A model generated the notes under the pieces. It saw only the letters and a list, made by a program, of their open reading frames with translations. It was not told the DNA's origin and ran no database searches. Of a stretch of 31,394 bases of DNA, positions 1 through 7,220 are shown piece by piece. Position 1 is the first letter of the stretch; the number at the start of each line of letters is the position of its first letter. Made by a program: the position numbers and the translations under genes. Origin of the DNA: LC029 sp036676475 (lineage in GTDB: Bacteria; Bacillota; Bacilli; Aneurinibacillales; RAOX-1); contig JAKFCU010000085.1 in the NCBI GenBank assembly GCA_036676475.1, positions 1-31,394 on the forward strand, given 5' to 3'.

Positions 1-2
1 GT

Positions 3-500
3 TCCATGAACCCTTGTCCGTGCGGATATTACGGTTTTTCAGACGATCTTCATATCTGCGCTTGTACTGAACAAATTATGACCCGTTATAGAAGACGTCT
101 TTCTGGCCCTTTGCTAGATCGGTTTGATATCCAAATGGAAATTCCACGTTTAGAATCTGATGATTTTCTTAGATCGGATCACAAAGAAGAACATTCTGAA
201 ACAATCAGAAAAAGAGTGTTGAACGCTATTCAATTGCAAAATGAAAGATTTAAACTCTCCTCTACTTTGCGGAATTCAGAGATGACTCTTTCCGAGATCA
301 AGTCTTACTGCTCCCTTACCAAAGAGGCTGAACTTTTGCTGAAAGCTGTTTATGACCATTTTCAAATGAATCATCGTTCTCATCACAGAATCTTAAAATT
401 AGCAAGAACTATTGCCGATCTCGGATGTAGAGAATCCATTTCAGAGATTGATATAGCCGAAGCCGTCCAATTTCGGATGGTGGAGAAAAAAATTTTTTAA
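3..500 (+). CDS. comM: ComM/YifB-family Mg-chelatase-like AAA+ ATPase, 3' part only
   Basis: Only the C-terminal ~165 residues lie in the window; the reading frame runs off the left edge. The visible part begins with SMNPCPCGYYG, the conserved stretch after the AAA+ core of YifB/ComM proteins, followed by YRRRLSGPLLDRFDI, the arginine-rich sensor region of the Mg-chelatase fold. It ends with the helical C-terminal domain (HRILKLARTIADL). ComM is known in naturally transformable bacteria as a hexameric helicase promoting branch migration of incoming DNA; its role in Firmicutes is less clear. The N-terminal Lon-like domain and Walker motifs are outside the window. The next gene downstream on this strand is sda, which has its own promoter. 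Confidence 0.9.
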   Translation, partial: SMNPCPCGYYGFSDDLHICACTEQIMTRYRRRLSGPLLDRFDIQMEIPRLESDDFLRSDHKEEHSETIRKRVLNAIQLQNERFKLSSTLRNSEMTLSEIKSYCSLTKEAELLLKAVYDHFQMNHRSHHRILKLARTIADLGCRESISEIDIAEAVQFRMVEKKIF

Positions 501-514
501 GCCATTCAAAACCT

Positions 515-614
515 TGTGGATAACTTTAATAACAGGATCACCTTTAGAAATATGACAATTTCCACCTATTCTCCACAAGTCATCCCCACTTTATACACAA
601 GACACTGTGGATAT
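515..614. promoter_or_regulatory. Cluster of DnaA boxes upstream of sda
   Basis: Four 9-mers match the DnaA box TTATNCACA. A perfect TTATCCACA lies on the minus strand at 515-523. TTCTCCACA (one mismatch) is on the plus strand at 569-577. A perfect TTATACACA is on the plus strand at 591-599. ATATCCACA (one mismatch) is on the minus strand at 606-614, just upstream of the -35 box of sda. In Bacillus subtilis sda is known to be activated by DnaA through boxes in its promoter region, so the same control is inferred here. Confidence 0.8.
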
Positions 615-622
615 TCGAACGA

Positions 623-651
623 TTGTTCTCTTTTTATTCAGATGTTATAAT
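623..651 (+). promoter_or_regulatory. Sigma-A promoter of sda
   Basis: A -35 box TTGTTC (623-628) and a perfect -10 box TATAAT (646-651) are separated by 17 bp. Transcription would start near 658, about 23 nt before the sda start codon and directly after the DnaA box cluster. Confidence 0.75.
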
Positions 652-680
652 ATGGTAAAACTATTAAACGAGGTGATTAT

Positions 681-803
681 ATGAAACTACTTAGTGACGA
701 GGTTTTAATCGATGCCTACCGTAAGTCGATCACCCTCGATTTAGATAAAGATTTCATTGACCTCCTCCTCCAAGAAATTTATCAGCGCAACCTTGAAATT
801 TAA
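681..803 (+). CDS. sda: Sda, sporulation-inhibiting checkpoint peptide
   Basis: A 40-residue peptide beginning MKLLSDEVLIDAYRKS and containing LDKDFIDLLLQEIYQR. It aligns well with B. subtilis Sda as I recall it (KLSDELLIESYFKA, LNRDFIELIENEIKRR), including the helical-hairpin spacing and the LSDE start. Sda binds the sporulation histidine kinase KinA and blocks autophosphorylation, stopping sporulation while chromosome replication is perturbed. The start is fixed by a strong ribosome binding site, GAGGTGAT, a few bases before ATG. The gene is monocistronic, with its own promoter and intrinsic terminator. DnaA boxes upstream fit the known regulation of the family. It implies a spore-forming host. 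Confidence 0.9.
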   Translation: MKLLSDEVLIDAYRKSITLDLDKDFIDLLLQEIYQRNLEI

Positions 804-832
804 GTCCAGCTTCTGCTGGACTTTTTGTTTTT
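802..832 (+). terminator. Intrinsic terminator of sda
   Basis: A 9-bp perfect stem AAGTCCAGC / GCTGGACTT with loop TTCT (802-823) is followed by a run of T broken by one G. It begins at the sda stop codon. Confidence 0.9.
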
Positions 833-858
833 ATGCGTATAATACTTTCCGATAGGTG
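831..858 (+). repeat. Family A repeat, right half of one unit
   Basis: The stretch TTATGCGTATAATACTTTCC followed by GATAGGTG matches the right half of the ~50-bp family A unit seen complete at 7652, 10210, 15075, 25018 and 29518. The left half (TAAGAAAGCTAC...) is absent; it directly follows the T-run of the sda terminator. Confidence 0.75.
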
Positions 859-889
859 AAAAAAAATTCCTCGTCATAAAGACGAGGAA
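859..889 (-). terminator. Intrinsic terminator at the end of the rnhB-yraN cluster
   Basis: A perfect 9-bp stem TTCCTCGTC / GACGAGGAA with a 5-nt loop (867-889) is followed, reading on the minus strand, by eight T (859-866). It lies 100 bp beyond the yraN stop and faces the sda terminator. The 890-988 gap shows no gene; part of it (about 908-945) may be a much-diverged family A unit. Confidence 0.85.
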
Positions 890-988
890 AATATGGAGGA
901 GTCTTTCGTATCGAGTACACTATTACTATACGCTTATCAAGCGTTCAGCGAAGTAAGGCAAATCCCCATTTTTTCGCCTAAAATTATT

Positions 989-1348
989 TTAGTAACTAAA
1001 GGCATTAGGGTGATGCGTTATGGTCAATGCTTTTTTCGTCCTCGGATCAATGCGAATAGCGATGACATCAAATCGAATAGGAGACCAGTCCCTAACATAG
1101 GCCATGGCTGCTTTTAATATTTGTTTTTGCTTTCTTTGCGTGACAGCTTCTGAACCAGTTCCATAATCTTCCCGGCTGCGCGTTTTTACTTCAACAAAAA
1201 TAGTTACTCCTTCTTTATCCGCGATAATATCGACTTCCGTTTTCACTATATGAAGATTTCTCTCCATAATGCGATATCCTCTTTCTTGTAGATATTGCAC
1301 AGCCATTTCTTCACCTATTTGCCCCACTCTATAGCTTTCAATACTCAT
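989..1348 (-). CDS. yraN: YraN/UPF0102 family endonuclease-like protein
   Basis: 119 residues, the usual length for the UPF0102 family. It shows the PD-(D/E)XK-type nuclease core: EVD at about residues 38-40 and EVK at 53-55 (FVEVKTR), followed by the conserved GTGSEAV and QRKQKQILKAA segments. Members resemble Holliday junction resolvases in fold, but their cellular role is not settled. The start ATG is preceded by an AAGGGG element and overlaps the last codons of ylqH by 11 bp, indicating co-transcription and probably coupled translation. It is the last gene of the minus-strand run, ahead of the terminator at 859-889. Confidence 0.9.
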   Translation of the reverse strand: MSIESYRVGQIGEEMAVQYLQERGYRIMERNLHIVKTEVDIIADKEGVTIFVEVKTRSREDYGTGSEAVTQRKQKQILKAAMAYVRDWSPIRFDVIAIRIDPRTKKALTITHHPNAFSY

Positions 1349-1622
1349 AGGTTTTTTTCCCCTTTTGGTCTATGCGATAAACAAAGGCTAGAATTTCAGC
1401 CACCACCTGGTATAGATCCGAAGGAATTTGCTGATTTATATCGATGGCAGAAAGGACTTCTGCCAAAGAATCATCTCTTCGGATAGGAACCCCACTGCGA
1501 TTGGCCTCCTTTATAATCGAATCAGCGATGAAGCCATTTCCTTTTGCCGAAATGACAGGAGCGTCATGGATTCCTGCTTTATAGGTTAAGGCAACCGCTC
1601 TTTTCACCTTTTTATGCTTCAT
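1338..1622 (-). CDS. ylqH: YlqH, FlhB-like C-terminal domain protein
   Basis: 94 residues resembling only the cytoplasmic C-terminal domain of FlhB/YscU type III export proteins, without the membrane part. Features are AVALTYKAGIHDAPVISAKG at the N-terminus, IIKEANRSGVPIRRD in the middle, and the conserved end SDLYQVVAEILAFVYRID. Full-length FlhB proteins autocleave at an NPTH motif; here that region is absent or replaced, so cleavage is not expected. It overlaps the ylqG stop (ATGA) and the yraN start. Bacillus carries the same gene next to rnhB; its function is unknown. The pairing with a FliK-like upstream neighbour is suggestive. Confidence 0.85.
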   Translation of the reverse strand: MKHKKVKRAVALTYKAGIHDAPVISAKGNGFIADSIIKEANRSGVPIRRDDSLAEVLSAIDINQQIPSDLYQVVAEILAFVYRIDQKGKKTYEY

Positions 1623-2920
1623 ATCCGCAAATCAACTCCATTATAAGGTAATGCAATCCCCCTTTGAATCGGATCTTGTCCCGTGGCACCAGGATCCTGG
1701 GAGATCTTCAAAGAAGATAATTGATATCCTAGATTCTTTAACCCATCCAGTAACTGCTCTTTAAACATTGGAAATAAACGAAGCTTTTCTTGTTGTTGCC
1801 CTACAACATTTATAGAAACGATACGGTTAACAATTCTGACATCCAGCATAATGTCACCTAAATGGGACATCTCAAGACAAAACAGGAGTCGGCAATGGTC
1901 AGGATCCATTTCTCCATTCCCCCTTTTCTTCGCCTCGATTTGCAAAAAGGAATGATTTTGAAAGGCCATGAGCGGGATATGTAGAACAAGCTGCTGAAGC
2001 CCATTTTCGGAGGAGGAAACCATGAGTTGTTGTCCACGGACAAATTGAATGATCTTTTCCATACTATCTGACACCTTTTCCCCATGAGGAATCAGAGATA
2101 AGGTCTTTCTTAATTCTTCAAGCAAATCGGTTATGTTCATGGTTTGAGTACTACGATTTACCACCTCCACCTCGTTCATTCGATCGAGCAAACCCATTTT
2201 TTTAAATATATCCACTAAACCTTCACGAATGGAATCCGCTGAGGTTGGCTCCACCGACTGAAATACTTCTAATTGTTGCAAAAGCAACTCCAACTTCTGA
2301 CGAATCTCTGGACTGAAAGACAAAGGAGCCTGTCGAAAAGATTGAACAATTTCTTGCTGCAGCAGATTAACCATTTCCGTCCATCCTTTTCCATAGAAAA
2401 AGGCTCTTAATCCCTGTAGTACTTCTTTTGATAAAGGCATGCCTCGTCTTACGGCAAGCAATATCATTTCAATCGATTCACTTTCGCCCCCCATTTCTTT
2501 TAATACGGATTTATATATGGAAATAGTATCCTTTGTTAGCGGTACCTTAGCATGAATTAATCGGGTGAGGAGTTCCTTGTGTTCCGGGGAAGAATCAAAT
2601 TCTAACGCCTTTGCTAAATCTGCCAACTGTCCATTACTGCTGTTATTCTTTATTATCCCTTTTTCTGACCGGGTAATGGCTTTAAGCTGTATGGGCTGAC
2701 CCGTTGCTTGGACTTGGAGCCATACCCTCTCTCCAGGCTCTAAGGTCGACTCTAGCTGAGCTAATACTTTCATTCCGCCAATTTGCAACAAAGCTTGGCG
2801 TTCCGGAAGTAATTGCAATACCTTTCCCTTGATGATCTGTCCAAGAGCCAATTCTGTTTTACCTGTGGCCAAGCTCCCCGAATGACGAAATAAGTGATCC
2901 ATCCATGAACCAGTGATCAT
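1619..2920 (-). CDS. ylqG: YlqG-like protein with FliK-type C-terminal domain
   Basis: 433 residues. The N-terminal third has a small beta-rich segment (GKVLQLLPERQALLQIGGMKVLAQLES). The middle is helical and Gln/Glu-rich. The last ~100 residues (LHIPLMAFQNHSFLQIEAKK, then LLFCLEMSHLGDIMLDVRI and FPMFKEQLLDGLKNLGYQL) resemble the hook-length-control domain of FliK. The start ATG has AAAGGAG 10 nt upstream and sits 15 bp after rnhB. In flagellar systems FliK acts on FlhB, and here a FliK-like protein is followed at once by a FlhB-like domain. Function outside flagella is unknown. The family call rests on pattern recognition of the C-terminus. Confidence 0.65.
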   Translation of the reverse strand: MITGSWMDHLFRHSGSLATGKTELALGQIIKGKVLQLLPERQALLQIGGMKVLAQLESTLEPGERVWLQVQATGQPIQLKAITRSEKGIIKNNSSNGQLADLAKALEFDSSPEHKELLTRLIHAKVPLTKDTISIYKSVLKEMGGESESIEMILLAVRRGMPLSKEVLQGLRAFFYGKGWTEMVNLLQQEIVQSFRQAPLSFSPEIRQKLELLLQQLEVFQSVEPTSADSIREGLVDIFKKMGLLDRMNEVEVVNRSTQTMNITDLLEELRKTLSLIPHGEKVSDSMEKIIQFVRGQQLMVSSSENGLQQLVLHIPLMAFQNHSFLQIEAKKRGNGEMDPDHCRLLFCLEMSHLGDIMLDVRIVNRIVSINVVGQQQEKLRLFPMFKEQLLDGLKNLGYQLSSLKISQDPGATGQDPIQRGIALPYNGVDLRI

Positions 2921-2935
2921 AGATCTCTTTCTCCT

Positions 2936-3724
2936 TTATCGCTTAGTGGCAAACCATTCTTTTACACCCGCAAACGATTTACGGTGAAGGGGAGAAGGAC
3001 CATATTCTGCAATGGCTTTGAGATGGTCTGGTGTCCCATAACCTGCATGTTGATCAAATCCGTATTCAGGATACTTCTGTGCAGCATGCGCCATCCAACG
3101 ATCCCTTGTCACTTTGGCAACAATAGAGGCAGCTGCAATCGTTATACTTAATCCATCTCCCCCCACTAAAGCAAGCTGCTCTACTCCAAGCTCCGTCATT
3201 TTCCTTCCGTCAACCAAACAGATACGAGGCTTGATCGGCAGCTTATCTATACATTCCCGCATTGCTATTTGGGTCGCCCGATAAATATTGATTTCATCAA
3301 TGCGTTCAGAATCAACAAAGGAAATACTATAGGCAATCGCCTGACTCGTAATCACTTCATAAAAACTCTCTCTCATGGCAGGCGGTACCTTTTTGGAATC
3401 ATTTAATCCAGGCAGGTAAAAGTGTTCCGGCAAAATGACAGCACATGCAACGACCGGCCCTGCTAACGGTCCCCTTCCCACTTCGTCCATGCCAGCAATC
3501 AGGCCATAACCTTGTTTTCGAAGATCCTTTTCATGGATAGACATTCGCTCCCACTGTTCCTTTAATACACGTTGCCTTTCCACTCGTTTAGTATATTGCT
3601 CTAATAACCGGCGTACCCCTTGGCGTGAATCTGTGAGCAAGCATTCTTCCATTTGAGCATCAAGTGAACCGTCTTGCAATAAGTCTTTGATTTGTTTAAT
3701 CGTCATATTTTGGACATTTTCCAT
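2936..3724 (-). CDS. rnhB: Ribonuclease HII
   Basis: 262 residues with the start chosen here. RNase HII nicks RNA-DNA hybrids and removes single ribonucleotides from DNA. The conserved GMDEVGRGPLAGPVVA segment carries the catalytic Asp and Glu (about residues 80-81). The other family blocks LNDSKKV, LVDGRKM, SIVAKVTRDR and YGTPDHLKAI are intact. The N-terminal ~70 residues (MTIKQIKDLLQD...) are the extension usual in Bacillales. An in-frame ATG at 3763 would read through a terminator hairpin. The ATG at 3724 is preferred because GGAGG lies 11 nt upstream, though MTIK at about 3706 is also possible. Confidence 0.93.
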   Translation of the reverse strand: MENVQNMTIKQIKDLLQDGSLDAQMEECLLTDSRQGVRRLLEQYTKRVERQRVLKEQWERMSIHEKDLRKQGYGLIAGMDEVGRGPLAGPVVACAVILPEHFYLPGLNDSKKVPPAMRESFYEVITSQAIAYSISFVDSERIDEINIYRATQIAMRECIDKLPIKPRICLVDGRKMTELGVEQLALVGGDGLSITIAAASIVAKVTRDRWMAHAAQKYPEYGFDQHAGYGTPDHLKAIAEYGPSPLHRKSFAGVKEWFATKR

Positions 3725-3746
3725 GTTGTTATTTTCCTCCATAAGT

Positions 3747-3775
3747 AAAAAACGTACAGGCAAATACCTGTACGC
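3747..3775 (-). terminator. Terminator or attenuator between rbgA and rnhB
   Basis: A perfect 8-bp stem CGTACAGG / CCTGTACG (3753-3774) is followed on the minus strand by six T. It stands after rbgA and just before the rnhB ribosome binding site, so it would end the lepB-rbgA transcript or attenuate read-through into rnhB. Confidence 0.8.
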
Positions 3776-3801
3776 TTATTCTATCATAATTGTCGAGAGT
3801 A

Positions 3802-3827
3802 CCCCACTTCAACTAAGTTAAGTGGGG
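3802..3827. other. Hairpin directly after rbgA
   Basis: CCCCACTT and AAGTGGGG form a stem extended by AACT/AGTT with one bulged base. It begins 10 bp beyond the rbgA stop. No T-run follows on either strand, so it looks like an mRNA 3'-end stabiliser or a leader structure rather than a terminator. Confidence 0.6.
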
Positions 3828-3836
3828 GAGTATTCA

Positions 3837-4727
3837 TCATGTTTCTGACAATTCTGTTTGCAGCATTTCGATTGTAAATTGATCATGGGGCCGTTCTAAA
3901 GAAATAGCACCTATTTTTCCAGACCGAAGTTCACGGAGGAGCATCTGTGCGGTTTTGTCATAATCAATCAATCCTCTCCCCATAATACAGCCTCTCTTTT
4001 TCCCGATTTCCTCAAGCAATTCAATTTTATCTGGAGAGACCTCCTGTAGCTTGAAGCGTTCTTGAAGCTGTTCCGAGTAATAAAGCTTCAAATATTCAAC
4101 AACAAAAAGAGAAACGTCTCCCACATTTAAAATTTCGTCTTTGATTGCTCCACTTGCCGCTAAACGATATCCTACCAATGGATCTTCAAATTTTGGCCAA
4201 AGAATTCCTGGTGTATCCAGCAAATCAAGACCCTCACTCATTTTAACCCATTGCTGTGCTTTGGTCACAGCAGGCCGATCTCCTGTCTGAGCGACTTTTT
4301 TTCCAGCCAGACGATTAATCAAAGAGGATTTCCCAACATTAGGAATACCTAGTATCATGACCCTTACAGAGCGATCATTCATTCCTTTCGCCCTACGCTT
4401 TTCCATGACAGGCTCAATAAGCTTTCGGCAGTGTTCCGGGATCCGATGAACTCCTCTTCCGGACAATGCGTCGATAGGTAACGCCAGCAATTGATGCTGA
4501 CGGAAATATTCTACCCATTGATCCGTAATAGCCTGATCTGCTAAATCAATTTTATTCAGTAAAATTAATCGAGGCTTTTCCTTTACAATTTCATCAATCA
4601 TGGGATTGCGACTGGACAACGGCAGACGCGCATCTACTAGCTCAATGACAACATCGATCAATTTTAGTTTTTCCGTAACTTGTCTGCGGGCTTTAGCCAT
4701 ATGCCCCGGAAACCATTGAATGGTCAT
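3837..4727 (-). CDS. rbgA: RbgA (YlqF), 50S ribosome assembly GTPase
   Basis: 296 residues. A circularly permuted GTPase: the G4 motif NKID (about 58-61) precedes the G1 P-loop GIPNVGKSS (about 127-135) and the G3 motif DTPG (about 171-174). RbgA acts late in 50S subunit maturation and is essential in B. subtilis. The N-terminal WFPGHMAKA motif is characteristic. The C-terminal ~100 residues form the RNA-binding ANTAR-like domain. An AGGTGAT element precedes ATG; the gene starts 15 bp after lepB and is co-transcribed with it. Confidence 0.95.
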   Translation of the reverse strand: MTIQWFPGHMAKARRQVTEKLKLIDVVIELVDARLPLSSRNPMIDEIVKEKPRLILLNKIDLADQAITDQWVEYFRQHQLLALPIDALSGRGVHRIPEHCRKLIEPVMEKRRAKGMNDRSVRVMILGIPNVGKSSLINRLAGKKVAQTGDRPAVTKAQQWVKMSEGLDLLDTPGILWPKFEDPLVGYRLAASGAIKDEILNVGDVSLFVVEYLKLYYSEQLQERFKLQEVSPDKIELLEEIGKKRGCIMGRGLIDYDKTAQMLLRELRSGKIGAISLERPHDQFTIEMLQTELSET

Positions 4728-4742
4728 AGTACAATCACCTGC

Positions 4743-5333
4743 TTATTTTTCGGTTTTGTGTGGAAAGCGAAATTCCGATAATGGCCAAAATACTACATCT
4801 GCCCTGCCGACCACGCTTTCCAAGGGAATCGCGCCTATCATTCGGCTGTCTTTGCTGTTTCTCCTATTATCCCCCATGACAAACAATTCACCCTTTGGTA
4901 CTTCCACCGGACCAAAATCTGCTGTTAAGGGATATCCCTCTATTTTGGCCTGCTTCTTGTATTCATTCAAATACGTTTCTTCCACAGGCTGATTGTTAAT
5001 CAATAATTGGTCGTTTTTCATTTCAACCTTATCCCCAGCAACCCCAATTACCCTCTTGATGTAATCGCGTTCCTTTGTAGCATGGAAGACGATGACATCT
5101 CCGGGTTTCGGGTCTTGGATGAAATAGATAAGCTTGGTAACTATGAGACGCTCTCGATCATGCAAATTTGGCATCATCGAAGTCCCGTCCACCACAAACG
5201 GAGCAAATAGGAATGAACGAATTACGAAAGCTAAAATAACAGCAACGGCCAGAGCTTTTATCCATTCCCATAGTTCATTTTTTGACTTTTCCTGTTTTGC
5301 TTCCTGAACATGGTTGGAGTCTTGGTTTTCCAT
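4743..5333 (-). CDS. lepB: Type I signal peptidase (SipS/LepB)
   Basis: 196 residues, the size of Bacillus Sip enzymes. A single N-terminal membrane segment (WEWIKALAVAVILAFVIRSF, about 22-41) anchors the catalytic domain outside the membrane. Catalytic Ser is in GTSMMP (about Ser52) and the general-base Lys in DYIKRVIG (about Lys93). Box E, MGDNRRNSKDSR, is complete. The enzyme removes signal peptides from exported proteins. GGGAGGAGAAGGGG immediately precedes the start. It is followed by rbgA, as in other Bacillales, and stands downstream of the rplS terminator, so it probably has its own promoter. Confidence 0.95.
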   Translation of the reverse strand: MENQDSNHVQEAKQEKSKNELWEWIKALAVAVILAFVIRSFLFAPFVVDGTSMMPNLHDRERLIVTKLIYFIQDPKPGDVIVFHATKERDYIKRVIGVAGDKVEMKNDQLLINNQPVEETYLNEYKKQAKIEGYPLTADFGPVEVPKGELFVMGDNRRNSKDSRMIGAIPLESVVGRADVVFWPLSEFRFPHKTEK

Positions 5334-5367
5334 TCCCCTTCTCCTCCCTCTAAAGCACTATAAATAA

Positions 5368-5373
5368 ATTATA
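5368..5373 (-). promoter_or_regulatory. Possible -10 box for lepB-rbgA
   Basis: A perfect TATAAT on the minus strand lies 35 bp before the lepB start, between that gene and the rplS terminator. No convincing -35 box stands 16-18 bp upstream, so this is tentative. Confidence 0.4.
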
Positions 5374-5413
5374 TGTAAAATCACCGCTATCATAAGCACC
5401 TTTTTTAAAGTTG

Positions 5414-5443
5414 AAAAAAGGAGCTTGAATTCAAGCTCCTTTT
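5414..5443 (-). terminator. Intrinsic terminator of rplS
   Basis: A long self-complementary stretch (AAAAGGAGCTTGA / TCAAGCTCCTTTT, 5416-5443) is followed on the minus strand by a T-run. It lies 8 bp beyond the rplS stop. Confidence 0.9.
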
Positions 5444-5450
5444 ATCCTTA

Positions 5451-5795
5451 TTAGCGAATTTCTTTAAGGCGAGCTGATTTACCCACACGATCGCGTAGAA
5501 AATAAAGCTTCGCACGACGAACTTTACCTTTACGTACTACTTCGATCTTATCGATCTTAGGAGAGTGCAATGGCAAAGTACGTTCAACACCAACACCATA
5601 AGATACCTTACGAACTGTAAAAGTCTCGCTAACACCAGTACCACGGAGCTTGATGACAACCCCTTCGAATACCTGAATACGTTCACGTTGTCCCTCAATA
5701 ACCTTCAAGTGAACACGTACTGTGTAACCAGGACGGAACGCAGGAATATCGGATTTAAGATGTTCTTGAGTGATTTCACGTAGTAATTGCTTCAT
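5451..5795 (-). CDS. rplS: 50S ribosomal protein L19
   Basis: 114 residues from MKQLLREITQEHLKSDIPAF to RVGKSARLKEIR. The frame extends upstream, but the ATG at 5795 has a near-perfect ribosome binding site (GGAAGGAGGAAATGAT) and matches the family start. L19 sits at the 30S-50S interface. The conserved FRPGYTVRVHLKV and GIGVER-like (GVGVERTLPLHSP) blocks are intact. It has its own promoter at the 3' end of trmD, a ~125-nt leader and a terminator, so it can be transcribed apart from rpsP-trmD. Confidence 0.97.
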   Translation of the reverse strand: MKQLLREITQEHLKSDIPAFRPGYTVRVHLKVIEGQRERIQVFEGVVIKLRGTGVSETFTVRKVSYGVGVERTLPLHSPKIDKIEVVRKGKVRRAKLYFLRDRVGKSARLKEIR

Positions 5796-5921
5796 ATCAT
5801 TTCCTCCTTCCAACCAGCGTTCTTGATCTCGAAACAAGAGTTAGAGACAGGAGTTAATCTAACGTCTACATCTTCCTCTGAGACAGCGGACCGCCGTAAT
5901 ATGAGCTCCAAAAGCCCAACA
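5796..5921 (-). ncRNA. Candidate L19 ribosomal leader (rplS 5' UTR)
   Basis: The 125 nt between the predicted transcription start and rplS contain no gene and a GC-rich block (CGGCGGTCCGCTGTC on the minus strand, around 5883-5897). An autoregulatory L19 leader is known between trmD and rplS in Bacilli. The placement fits that, but I did not verify the conserved fold base by base. Confidence 0.45.
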
Positions 5922-5927
5922 AAAATT

Positions 5928-5956
5928 ATTCTAACACAACCCACTGGCTAGTTCAA
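5928..5956 (-). promoter_or_regulatory. Sigma-A promoter of rplS
   Basis: A -35 box TTGAAC (5951-5956) and -10 box TAGAAT (5928-5933) have a 17-bp spacer on the minus strand. The -35 box overlaps the last codons of trmD, including its TGA stop. Confidence 0.65.
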
Positions 5957-6702
5957 GGTAAATTTGTTTCGATTTCTTCCAAGACTTCTGCCAGCCGTTT
6001 TTTCCAATCAGGATCTTCCAACATATGCTCAATCAATTCAGGCCTTCGTTGCAATGTACGCTTGAGAGATTCTTTTTTTCTCCAATCTTCGATTTTGGCA
6101 TGGTGACCGGATAGGAGAATTTCTGGTACCTTCCAGCCGCGAAAATCGGCAGGCCGAGTATAGTGAGGGTGCTCTAGCAAGCCAGTACTAAAGGAATCCG
6201 TGTGGGCAGATTCTGCATTACCCAATGCACCTGGGAGAAGCCGAACTAGACTGTCGATGATAGTCATGGCCGGTAATTCTCCGCCAGTTAGAATAAAATC
6301 ACCAAGTGATATTTCATCCGTCACCAAATGCTGGCGAATTCGTTCATCATACCCTTCATAATGCCCGCAAAGAAAAATAAGATGCTTCTCCTTCACAAGC
6401 TCTTCAGCAATCTTCTGCGTATATCTTTTACCTTGAGGACACATCAAGACGACACGTGGGGGAGTCTCTTCATTTTCCAAGAGACTTTCCACCGCAGCGA
6501 AGAGGGGTTCTGGACGAAGCACCATGCCCGCTCCGCCACCATATGGGTAATCATCTACTTGGCCATGCTTATTTACGGCATATTCCCTAAAATTTAACGT
6601 GCGAAATCGAACAAGGCCCTTTTCTGCGGCTTTCCCTACAATGCTGCTAGATAATACCCCTGAAAACATTTCGGGAAAAAGGGTTAAGATGTCAATCCTC
6701 AT
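5953..6702 (-). CDS. trmD: tRNA (guanine-N1-)-methyltransferase TrmD
   Basis: 249 residues. TrmD methylates G37 next to the anticodon, preventing +1 frameshifting. It is a SPOUT enzyme; the deep-knot SAM site is visible as LCGHYEGYDERI and EISLGDFILTGGELPAM, and the N-terminus MRIDILTLFPEMF is typical. The ATG overlaps the stop of rimM (ATGA), so the two are translationally coupled. It is the last gene of the rimM-trmD unit; rplS follows under its own promoter. Confidence 0.97.
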   Translation of the reverse strand: MRIDILTLFPEMFSGVLSSSIVGKAAEKGLVRFRTLNFREYAVNKHGQVDDYPYGGGAGMVLRPEPLFAAVESLLENEETPPRVVLMCPQGKRYTQKIAEELVKEKHLIFLCGHYEGYDERIRQHLVTDEISLGDFILTGGELPAMTIIDSLVRLLPGALGNAESAHTDSFSTGLLEHPHYTRPADFRGWKVPEILLSGHHAKIEDWRKKESLKRTLQRRPELIEHMLEDPDWKKRLAEVLEEIETNLP

Positions 6703-7220
6703 TCCATCAGCCCTTCCATAACATGGACAATCACTTTTTTCTCATCTACATGCACTTCTAGAATGCAGTCTTCAATATAAGGAAGAAGGATATCCTTTCC
6801 TTTTTCCCTTTTCACTACCCAAACATCATTTGCTCCCGTTGTTAGAATTTCGCCAATGATTCCAAGCTTTTCCCCTTGGTCCGACCAAGCCTCACAGCCC
6901 ATGATTTCATCATAATAGAATTCATCTTCCTCTAACTCAAAACGATGATCCTCCGGTACCTTTAAGGAACCTCCTTTATATTTTTCCACCTCATTAATAT
7001 TGTTAAATTCCTTCAGCTTGATAATATATGTATTTTTATGTAAGCGGGCAAATTCTACGGTTACCGGAATGGATTCCTTTACAGAAGGATGCCCCAGATA
7101 AAGAGTCATTCCTTTCTTATACCGTTCTTCAGGAAAATCGGTAACGGACAGAATCTTCAATTCCCCTTTTACACCATGGGTATTCACAATTTTTCCTACT
7201 TCGAAAAAGCGATCACTCAT
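6699..7220 (-). CDS. rimM: Ribosome maturation factor RimM
   Basis: 173 residues. RimM binds S19 and assists 30S head maturation. It has an N-terminal beta-barrel (FFEVGKIVNTHGVKGELKIL) and a C-terminal PRC-barrel (DDEFYYDEIMGCEAWSDQG... IPYIEDCILEV-like end). It overlaps ylqD upstream and trmD downstream by 4 bp each, forming a tightly coupled trio. Confidence 0.95.
   Translation of the reverse strand: MSDRFFEVGKIVNTHGVKGELKILSVTDFPEERYKKGMTLYLGHPSVKESIPVTVEFARLHKNTYIIKLKEFNNINEVEKYKGGSLKVPEDHRFELEEDEFYYDEIMGCEAWSDQGEKLGIIGEILTTGANDVWVVKREKGKDILLPYIEDCILEVHVDEKKVIVHVMEGLME

Noticed and set aside
908..945. Further reverse-oriented family A unit
   Set aside because: Only scattered matches (GCGTATA, AATAGTGT); too diverged to claim without alignment.
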